Shown here: positions 6,953 to 13,790 of the stretch, one piece after another
How the letters are laid out: each line of letters begins with the position of its first letter
Position numbering within the stretch: position 1 is the stretch's first letter
Source: a virus
Length of the DNA stretch: 23,953 nucleotides
IMG/VR virus record: IMGVR_UViG_3300024329_000060
Coordinates: 1 to 23,953 of that record
Reading direction: 5' to 3' (one strand)
Notes under the pieces: model-generated
The model's database searches: none
Seen by the model: the letters and a program-made list of their open reading frames with translations, nothing else
What the model was told of the DNA's origin: nothing
Program-made: the position numbers and the translations under genes

Positions 6953-9677
6953 ACCACCTAGAAAAGGAACTACTTATACAAGGTCAACGCGAGAGTTGCC
7001 ACCTATTAAAGCGGGTGTACCTTACGAAGCTGTTATAGTAAACAACTTAGATGTAAACAGTATGGGTACTTTAGAGGTAGAGCTTTTAAATTATACCTCT
7101 GCAGGAAACTTACCAGAAAAAAGTGGACAACTCGAAACAGTAAAATATCTTAGTCCTTTTTACGGAGTTACACCAGGCAACGGATTAACCCAAAATGACG
7201 GTTATGAATATACTCAAAAAAGTTATGGAATTTGGGCAGTACCACCTGATGTTGGTACTAAAGTACTAGTTATTTTTGCAGAAGGTAATAAAAACTTTGG
7301 TTACTGGATAGGGTGTATTCAAGATGATTACATGAACTTTATGTTGCCTGATGGCCGCGCCGCCACCACCCTAACAACGGATATTACTCCTGAACATCTT
7401 AAAGGTAGCAAACTTCCTGTTGGTGAATATAACAAAATGGTTGAAACTGGCGAAAAAGTTGATCCTACCTTATTTAATAAACCTTATAATAAAGATTTTG
7501 CCCAGATATTAGAAATACAGGGTCTACTACAAGACGAAGCCCGAGGAACTACAACATCAAGTGCTAGACGTGATTTCCCTAGCATGGTGTTCGGATGGAG
7601 TACACCTGGACCTAAGGATAAAAGAACTAAATCTCCAAAATTTGAAATTGGTCCTGACGGTAAAAAAGTAGAACTGCCATACAACAGACTAGGCGGTTCT
7701 AGCATAGTTATGGATGACGGTGATGAACGTTTTGTAAGAGAAACCCATGCAGAAGACGGTCCGCCCAAATACGTTAATAAAGGTGCTAATTTCCCCGGCG
7801 GCGACGAAACAATACTTCAAAACGAATTATTTAGAATAAGAACTAGAACCGGGCATCAAATACTTCTACATAATTCAGAAGATTTGATTTATATTTCTAA
7901 CAGTAGAGGTACTGCTTGGATAGAGATGTCTAGTGATGGTAAGATTGATATACATGCACAAGATAGTATAAGCGTAATGAGCAATCAAGATATTAATTTT
8001 ACTGCTGAAAGAGATTTTAATATCGATGCCGGTCGTAACATAAACATGAGAGCACAGGCAAGATATAGTGATGGTCAAAAAACAATGGACGGCCTAGACT
8101 GTGGTAGAATACAAATAGAATCAAAATATGATACAAATATTTTAGTAGGCGACGAATATAAAAGAAATGTTCTTGGAACAAGTCAAGTTAAAATAGATGC
8201 TGATAGTTTTATTACAGTTGCAGCCAATCAACAAACTACAGCTGGTACTATTTATGACACATCTAAAGGCGGATTCCATCAAAAATCTGCACATACTTTC
8301 TATAGAGAAAGTGGAAGCAATATTAACGACTTATCAGCAGGGGTCTACTTAAACAAAGGCTCAGAAATAAATTTACACTCAACAGGAAATACAAAAATAC
8401 TTTCGGTTGGAAATCATGAAACTGTTACTCAAGGTGAACACTTACTAAAAGTAATCGGTGCAAGTACTGTGCAGGCAGATACTCAACACTACGAAGCTGT
8501 TAATGGAATCAATATGTTAGGCGGAACTGCAATTGCAGGAGATGCAGCTAAAATTTCTTGGAATACGCAAAAATCTGTTGCAGGAACTGAGGCTTCGACT
8601 GCACTAAGTGCAACACCTGCAACTTCAGCAAAGCCTGCAGAACCAATTATACCATTACCGCAAATTGTGTTACCGTATATATTTGCAGGAGCACAAGATA
8701 CTGTGCCGTATGAAAGTATACTCACTAGAGCTCCACAACACGAGCCGTGGCAGCACCACGAAAATTTAAATCCGCAAGCATTTAAACCAGAACAAACTGA
8801 TAGGGAATCGTCAGGACAACTATCACCAGCAGATAGAATACTTACACCAGACACATTTACAAAGTCTAAATCTAATGTCCAACAAAGTTCGCAGATTTTA
8901 GGTTCTAGCGGGAATGACAATTATGGAACACACGGTGATTCTCAAATTGTATTAGGTGATGTTGAACAACCAGAAAATGTCCCCGGAGCAGATGAAATTA
9001 GATCACTAGCAAACTTCACACTTGATAAAGAAAGATCAACAGATAACTGGGCTAACAGATTCTTTATAGGTGACGGACCGTTGGGCACAATAACTACTAA
9101 AAAGAGAGGCATAACAGCCGAAGTTGCAGAAGTTTGGGTTCCTAATTTCCAAGGCTTTATTGATGCTTTAGAAGATAGCGGATATGAAATTAAGGTATTA
9201 CTTGGGTATTGTAAACGTAATATCGGACGTTCTACTAGATGGAGTACTCATGCCTCGGGCGCTGCAATAGATATCAATCCACCAAATCCTGTTAAAAATA
9301 CATTTCCGAACGGATGGTATCAAAGTCGCCCAGCAAATGCGCCTATGACTGATATGCCTGAAGGCACCGGCGAGTTAGCCAAATCATTTGGTCTTGGTTG
9401 GGGCGGTGCATGGACAAGCTCAGACGATGCTATGCATTTTAGTACAGCAGCAAACGAAGGCGGCAATTATAGATTTGTACCAGGTATAATACCCCAAGGT
9501 CCGTCAACTGACAGTGAGATTACAGAATCAGGAGATCCTAGAGGAAAAGATTATTATATTGCTCCATCTAAAGAAATTACCGAGGCAGAAACCCAAGAAT
9601 CTCCTATAGAACCAGAAAATACAAATAATCCAGGTCCACAAAATGCTGACGGTACTGTAAATACTGGACCGCAATAA
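6939..9677 (+). CDS. 5: Baseplate central spike gp5 with C-terminal M15 peptidase domain
   Basis: The protein has 912 residues. An OB-fold region (about 27-137) ends in PPDVGTKVLVIFAEGNKNFG and YWIGC, as in gp5/VgrG-like spikes. The stretch GHQILLHNSEDLIYIS (305-320) with WIEMSSDGKIDIHAQDSISV (327-346) leads into short beta repeats forming the needle (about 327-530). The T4 lysozyme domain normally found between these parts is absent. After a Pro/Ala/Ser linker, residues about 690-845 form a peptidase M15 (VanY/L-Ala-D-Glu type) domain: S-T-H771-A-S-G-A-A-I-D778, then GWGGAW and D830-A-M-H833-F. Zinc ligands H771, D778 and H833 with D830 as the base keep the spacing known in M15C enzymes. The spike would pierce the outer membrane and cut wall peptides. 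The ATG overlaps the muramidase end by 14 bases, and no strong ribosome-binding site is visible, which fits translational coupling. Confidence 0.92.
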   Translation: MARNEPPRKGTTYTRSTRELPPIKAGVPYEAVIVNNLDVNSMGTLEVELLNYTSAGNLPEKSGQLETVKYLSPFYGVTPGNGLTQNDGYEYTQKSYGIWAVPPDVGTKVLVIFAEGNKNFGYWIGCIQDDYMNFMLPDGRAATTLTTDITPEHLKGSKLPVGEYNKMVETGEKVDPTLFNKPYNKDFAQILEIQGLLQDEARGTTTSSARRDFPSMVFGWSTPGPKDKRTKSPKFEIGPDGKKVELPYNRLGGSSIVMDDGDERFVRETHAEDGPPKYVNKGANFPGGDETILQNELFRIRTRTGHQILLHNSEDLIYISNSRGTAWIEMSSDGKIDIHAQDSISVMSNQDINFTAERDFNIDAGRNINMRAQARYSDGQKTMDGLDCGRIQIESKYDTNILVGDEYKRNVLGTSQVKIDADSFITVAANQQTTAGTIYDTSKGGFHQKSAHTFYRESGSNINDLSAGVYLNKGSEINLHSTGNTKILSVGNHETVTQGEHLLKVIGASTVQADTQHYEAVNGINMLGGTAIAGDAAKISWNTQKSVAGTEASTALSATPATSAKPAEPIIPLPQIVLPYIFAGAQDTVPYESILTRAPQHEPWQHHENLNPQAFKPEQTDRESSGQLSPADRILTPDTFTKSKSNVQQSSQILGSSGNDNYGTHGDSQIVLGDVEQPENVPGADEIRSLANFTLDKERSTDNWANRFFIGDGPLGTITTKKRGITAEVAEVWVPNFQGFIDALEDSGYEIKVLLGYCKRNIGRSTRWSTHASGAAIDINPPNPVKNTFPNGWYQSRPANAPMTDMPEGTGELAKSFGLGWGGAWTSSDDAMHFSTAANEGGNYRFVPGIIPQGPSTDSEITESGDPRGKDYYIAPSKEITEAETQESPIEPENTNNPGPQNADGTVNTGPQ

Positions 9678-9692
9678 TAAGGTAAATATAGT

Positions 9693-10130
9693 ATGAGCGA
9701 ACTTGAACAAAATATTTACAAAAGGCTACAAGTATCTAGTACAAGTATCCAACCAAAACCTTCTAGGGCTTATAGAGGATTTTATTCAGGCAATCCTTCA
9801 AACGGGTTTAACTTGTATGATCACGAATTAATTAAACAAGATATAATAAATCATTTTCATATAAGACAAGGAGAAAAAATAGGAGATCCTGGGTTTGGAT
9901 GTATAATTTGGGATATCTTGTTCGAGCCATTTACGCCTGCACTTCAGGCAGCAATCATTGAAAATGTTACTTTTATAATAAACTATGATCCTAGAGTACA
10001 GGCTGAAAATGTTATTGTAGATAGTCAAGATAGTGGTATACAAATTACTGCTACAGTAAAATTCTTAGACTATGCTATAAGTGAAAGTATGCGTTTTACG
10101 TTTGATAAATCCGTGGGTCTTGGTTTATAA
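9693..10130 (+). CDS. 25: Baseplate wedge protein gp25
   Basis: This 145-residue protein is a gp25/IraD-like wedge subunit. The hallmark segment is RQGEKIGDPGFGCIIWDILF followed by EPFT (about 59-81), equivalent to T4's conserved GxR...PxFGxxxWxILFEP, including the conserved Glu-Pro pair. The C-terminal half is an alternating beta pattern (NVIVDSQDSGIQITATVKF). In T4, gp25 with gp53 and gp6 forms the wedge core that docks on the hub and starts sheath assembly. Length is normal for the family. A TAAGGT site (9678-9683) precedes the ATG; the gap from gp5 is only 15 bases. A non-coding gap of 57 bases with a late promoter follows. Confidence 0.94.
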   Translation: MSELEQNIYKRLQVSSTSIQPKPSRAYRGFYSGNPSNGFNLYDHELIKQDIINHFHIRQGEKIGDPGFGCIIWDILFEPFTPALQAAIIENVTFIINYDPRVQAENVIVDSQDSGIQITATVKFLDYAISESMRFTFDKSVGLGL

Positions 10131-10158
10131 AAATTAAAACACGCACATAATTAATTCA

Positions 10159-10166
10159 TATAAATA
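10159..10166 (+). promoter_or_regulatory. T4-type late promoter (TATAAATA) before gene 6
   Basis: An exact copy of the T4 late promoter octamer TATAAATA lies in the 57-base gap between genes 25 and 6, 21 bases upstream of the gp6 start. It is followed by CTT, as at the other late promoter in this window (shared nonamer TAAATACTT). Predicted initiation is about 6 bases downstream. AAGGA (10176-10180) lies 7 bases before the ATG. Inferred to be read by gp55. Confidence 0.85.
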
Positions 10167-10187
10167 CTTTGTAAAAAGGAATGTGCT

Positions 10188-13100
10188 ATGTCTTCAAGTG
10201 ATAGACAGACTAGGCTCTTAGTAGCCGAAGACTGGAAAAGAATATATCAAGGTTTTAGGAACGCAGACTTTCAAAGTTATGATTTTGATAATCTTCGCAG
10301 ATCCATGATTAACTACCTGCGTCAAAATTATCCAGAAGATTTTAATGATTATATTGAATCTTCAGAATACCTTGCGCTGATTGACATGATTGCTTTCCTT
10401 GGGCAAAACTTATCCTTCCGTGTTGATTTAAATGCACGTGAAAACTTCCTCGAAACAGCAGAACGCAGAGAAAGTGTACTACGTCTTGCACGTATGCTTT
10501 CATATAATCCAAAACGTAATCAAGCTGCAAACGGGCTTATGAAAATTACAACAGTAAAAACTACTGAAACTCTTTTTGATAGTGCTGGATTAAATTTATC
10601 TAATAATGTAATAAAGTGGAATGACACTTCTAACACTAACTATGTTGAGCAATTTACAAAAATTTTAAATGCTGCACTGCCAGTAAATAATTCTATAGGT
10701 AATCCTTTAAAAAATGCAAATATTGAAGGAATACAAACGCAAAAATATAGATTTAATGCAACAAATACTGACACAGCAATTTTTCCGTTTACAAAAAATA
10801 TTGAAGGAAATAGTGTTAGATTTGAAGTAGTAAGTGCAGATATATCAAATACAACTATAAAAGAAGAATCACCGTTACCCGGAACGTCACCTGCATTTTT
10901 ATATAGGGACGACGGCCAAGGAGCAGGAAGTTCTAATTCTGGATTCTTTATGCACGTTAGACAAGGCGCATTACAAACAGGTAATTTTAGCGTAAAAAAT
11001 CCTGTTCCTAATCAAGTAGTGTCGATTGATGCAAGTAATATTAATAACACAGATGTATGGTTATACAATGTAGATACTAATGGATTTGAAACAACTTCTT
11101 GGACACAATTAACTTCTACTGAAGGTAACAACATAATATATAACAGTCTCTTTAACCAAGTAAGAAATATATTTTCTGTAGAAAGTAGAATTGGCGATAG
11201 AATTAACTTAGTGTTCAGTGATGGTGTATTTGGTAATTTACCTGCTGGGAACTTTAAAATATATTATAGAACAAGTATTAATAAATCATTAGCAGTTACG
11301 CCGGGACAAATAGGTAATATTAATATTGCAATTCCTTATCAAAGTAAATCAGGAAGCCAAGAAACTATTACTTTAGGACTTAGACTCCCTTTCAGTATAA
11401 CTAACGGCACTGGCGCCGAAACAAACGCAGAAATCAAAGCAAATGCACCTGCATCTTATTATACACAGAATAGACTTATAACAGGCGAAGATTATAATAT
11501 AGGACCGCTGTCTGTAAGCCAAGAAATTATTAAAACAAAAAGTGTAAACAGAATTTCAAGTGGAATAAGTAGATACTTAGATATAAAAGACCCAAGCGGA
11601 AAATACAGTACTACAAAACTGTTTGCAGACGACGGTGTTATTTACAAAGAATTATATGAAACAAAACAAGATTTTAATTTTTCAAGCCAAAGTGATATAG
11701 AGGGCATAATAGTTAACACACTACAAAATGTAATTAGATCTTCAGGTGTAAAAAACTATTATATAAGTCAATTTTCAGATATCTCAGTCTTAGACTTAGG
11801 AGCTTCGTGGAACAGTTATCAATCTACAACTAATTCTAATTTAGGTACATTAGAAGACATTGACGGAAATAAGATCAAGGTTGGCGCTTTTACAGCTAAC
11901 AATTTAAAAACAGCTAAAAGAGGAACTATGCTGAAATTTACACCACCGGCAGGTTTCCATTTTATGAAAAATAATGAACATGGGTTAATGCAAGGTGCAG
12001 CAGACCATCCTAATGCTGTTGAATACAAATGGACTCAAATTTCAAATGTTGTAGATGATGGTACATCTATAGATGCAGAAACTAATACTGGCGGAATCAC
12101 ACTTACTGATTTTATTCCTACAGGAGCTATATTGACAGAAATTGTACCTACGTTTAGTACATTTTTCTCAAACGATTTAAAAACACAAATTATAGATCAG
12201 GCATTTGCTTATAAAGATTTTGCTTTAAGATATGACAGAAGTGAGTCTGTATGGAAATTAATTCTTGCTGAAAATATTAATACTATTAGTAGTTTTTCTC
12301 TAGGTAAAGCAGGAGATATTACAGGCCAGAATTTAGATACAAGTTGGCTTTTGTATTTTAAAACCGACGGAGAAAAATATACACTTACTACAAGAAATTT
12401 AAGATATATTTTTGAAAGCGAAGACGAAATAAGATTTTTCTTTGATAGTGCTGATAAAATTTATGATCCTAAAACTGGTAAAATAATTCGTGATACAATT
12501 AAGATTTTAGATATTAATACTAAACCTCAAACCAACATTCCGTTTACAACGAGTTTTGATTGGAACATTAGCGGAGCATACAGAGATAAAGAGGGTTATG
12601 TTGACTCAAGAAAAATACAAATTGAGTTTTTTGATTTAGACAATGACGGAGTTATTGATGATCCAGACCTGTTTAATCAAATTGTAGAACCTAATACTGA
12701 TCCTCAATCTAAATTAATATTTTTAAAACGCTATGTAACTACAGACGGCGTAGAAGAATATAGATATTATGATAATTCTGACAATACTATACAAGTAAAA
12801 ACAAATGAAAAAGCAATAGGTGCATACAGTCAATATGATAATCCTACGCAAATATTTTATCTTTTCGAAGAAAAGATATTTAAACAACTAAATGCTAATT
12901 TGAATAATTTAACCGTAATAACAGACTATAAAGCATATACAGGTAGAAATAACTTAAGATTTAGTTATAGACATGTTGCAGATAGCAATTACAGAATAGA
13001 CCCTGCGGTAAGCAATATTATTGATACGTATTTGTTAACTAAAAATTATGACACAAATATTAGACAATTTTTAAATGGTAATTTGAAATCTTTACCATTG

Positions 13101-13790
13101 CCGCAAAGTAATGATGAATTATTTAGAAATTATGGTGGTGATATATCAAAAATAAAATCTATCACAGACGAAGTAATATATCATCCTGTAAAATATAAAA
13201 TATTGTTCGGCAAAAAAGCAAAAGAAGATCTACAAGTGATATTCAAGATAGTTAGAAATAAAGATGTAGTTGTAAATGACAACGAACTTAAAGCAGACGT
13301 AGTAAACAGTATAGATAGATTTTTTGCAATTGAAAATTGGGATTTTGGAGAAACATTTTATTTCCAAGAACTTGCTGCTTACATAATAAATCAACTTACA
13401 CCTAAATTAGTAAGTATTGTTGTAGTCCCTAGACAAGGTAGTCAAAGTTTTGGAAGTTTGTTTGAAATAAGATCTGAACCTGATGAAATTTTCATTAGCG
13501 GAGCAAATGTATCAGACATAGAGATTATTCAAGAGCATACTGCATCTCAATTACAAGCAGCAGGAAATGTATTAACAAACTTTAATAATGCAACTTCTCA
13601 AATTTCTAGCGCATCTGCTGTATCAAATATTTCTAGTTCAACAAGTTCAACAAGTACAAATAGTAACAGTCCAAGCAGTTTAGGTAGCTCAAGCAGCTCA
13701 AGCAGCTCGGGTAGTTCAAGTAGCTCGAGCAGTTCGAGCAGTTCAGGTAGTTCAAGCAGTGGTTCTTCAGGCGGAGGTTATAGTTACTAA
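10188..13790 (+). CDS. 6: Baseplate wedge protein gp6 (extended, 1200 aa)
   Basis: The N-terminal part (EDWKRIYQGF, YLALIDMIAFLGQNLSFRVD, NARENFLETAERRESVLRLA) and the central NAPASYYTQNRLITGEDYN (about 418-436) are hallmarks of gp6/gpJ wedge proteins. T4 gp6 has about 660 residues; this one is nearly twice that length, with extra beta-rich material after about residue 480. Dimers of gp6 form the inner ring that ties the six wedges together and reshapes on sheath contraction. Residues 816-827 form a canonical EF-hand-type loop (DLDNDGVIDDPD). The last 65 residues are mostly Ser with some Gly, encoded in part by a 9-bp tandem repeat, and end GGGYSY. The gene has its own late promoter and an AAGGA site (10176-10180). 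Its stop overlaps the next start (TAATG). Confidence 0.93.
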   Translation: MSSSDRQTRLLVAEDWKRIYQGFRNADFQSYDFDNLRRSMINYLRQNYPEDFNDYIESSEYLALIDMIAFLGQNLSFRVDLNARENFLETAERRESVLRLARMLSYNPKRNQAANGLMKITTVKTTETLFDSAGLNLSNNVIKWNDTSNTNYVEQFTKILNAALPVNNSIGNPLKNANIEGIQTQKYRFNATNTDTAIFPFTKNIEGNSVRFEVVSADISNTTIKEESPLPGTSPAFLYRDDGQGAGSSNSGFFMHVRQGALQTGNFSVKNPVPNQVVSIDASNINNTDVWLYNVDTNGFETTSWTQLTSTEGNNIIYNSLFNQVRNIFSVESRIGDRINLVFSDGVFGNLPAGNFKIYYRTSINKSLAVTPGQIGNINIAIPYQSKSGSQETITLGLRLPFSITNGTGAETNAEIKANAPASYYTQNRLITGEDYNIGPLSVSQEIIKTKSVNRISSGISRYLDIKDPSGKYSTTKLFADDGVIYKELYETKQDFNFSSQSDIEGIIVNTLQNVIRSSGVKNYYISQFSDISVLDLGASWNSYQSTTNSNLGTLEDIDGNKIKVGAFTANNLKTAKRGTMLKFTPPAGFHFMKNNEHGLMQGAADHPNAVEYKWTQISNVVDDGTSIDAETNTGGITLTDFIPTGAILTEIVPTFSTFFSNDLKTQIIDQAFAYKDFALRYDRSESVWKLILAENINTISSFSLGKAGDITGQNLDTSWLLYFKTDGEKYTLTTRNLRYIFESEDEIRFFFDSADKIYDPKTGKIIRDTIKILDINTKPQTNIPFTTSFDWNISGAYRDKEGYVDSRKIQIEFFDLDNDGVIDDPDLFNQIVEPNTDPQSKLIFLKRYVTTDGVEEYRYYDNSDNTIQVKTNEKAIGAYSQYDNPTQIFYLFEEKIFKQLNANLNNLTVITDYKAYTGRNNLRFSYRHVADSNYRIDPAVSNIIDTYLLTKNYDTNIRQFLNGNLKSLPLPQSNDELFRNYGGDISKIKSITDEVIYHPVKYKILFGKKAKEDLQVIFKIVRNKDVVVNDNELKADVVNSIDRFFAIENWDFGETFYFQELAAYIINQLTPKLVSIVVVPRQGSQSFGSLFEIRSEPDEIFISGANVSDIEIIQEHTASQLQAAGNVLTNFNNATSQISSASAVSNISSSTSSTSTNSNSPSSLGSSSSSSSSGSSSSSSSSSSSGSSSSGSSGGGYSY
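12633..12668 (+). other. EF-hand-type calcium-binding loop within gp6
   Basis: Residues 816-827 read D-L-D-N-D-G-V-I-D-D-P-D. Acidic residues at loop positions 1, 3, 5, 9 and 12, Gly at 6 and Ile at 8 match the canonical 12-residue calcium loop, except for Asp instead of Glu at 12. It is flanked by beta-like rather than clearly helical sequence, so a dockerin-like or isolated loop is more likely than a full EF hand. Calcium binding is inferred from the motif. Confidence 0.6.
13686..13757 (+). repeat. 6: Eight tandem 9-bp units coding Ser-Ser-Ser/Gly in the gp6 C-terminus
   Basis: Eight consecutive in-frame 9-base units fit the pattern AGY-TCR-RGY: two AGCTCAAGC copies, then AGCTCGGGT, AGTTCAAGT, AGCTCGAGC, AGTTCGAGC, AGTTCAGGT and AGTTCAAGC. 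They encode Ser-Ser-(Ser/Gly). Two related units, AGTTCAACA, occur upstream at 13635-13652. The third-base changes preserve Ser, so the tract looks expanded by slippage or recombination and then maintained at protein level. Confidence 0.88.

Noticed and set aside
9681-9688. GGTAAATA before gene 25 as a third late promoter
   Set aside because: The TAAATA core is present, but the predicted transcript would begin at or inside the gp25 start codon and the flanking TATA/CTT bases are missing. It is better explained as a TAAGGT ribosome-binding site with an AT-rich spacer.
10131-10158. Intrinsic terminator between genes 25 and 6
   Set aside because: No GC-rich hairpin followed by a T-run is present; the gap is AT-rich and explained by the late promoter and ribosome-binding site.
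13686-13757. CRISPR-like or other nucleic-acid-level repeat
   Set aside because: The 9-base units are contiguous, in frame and without spacers; they are a low-complexity coding repeat.
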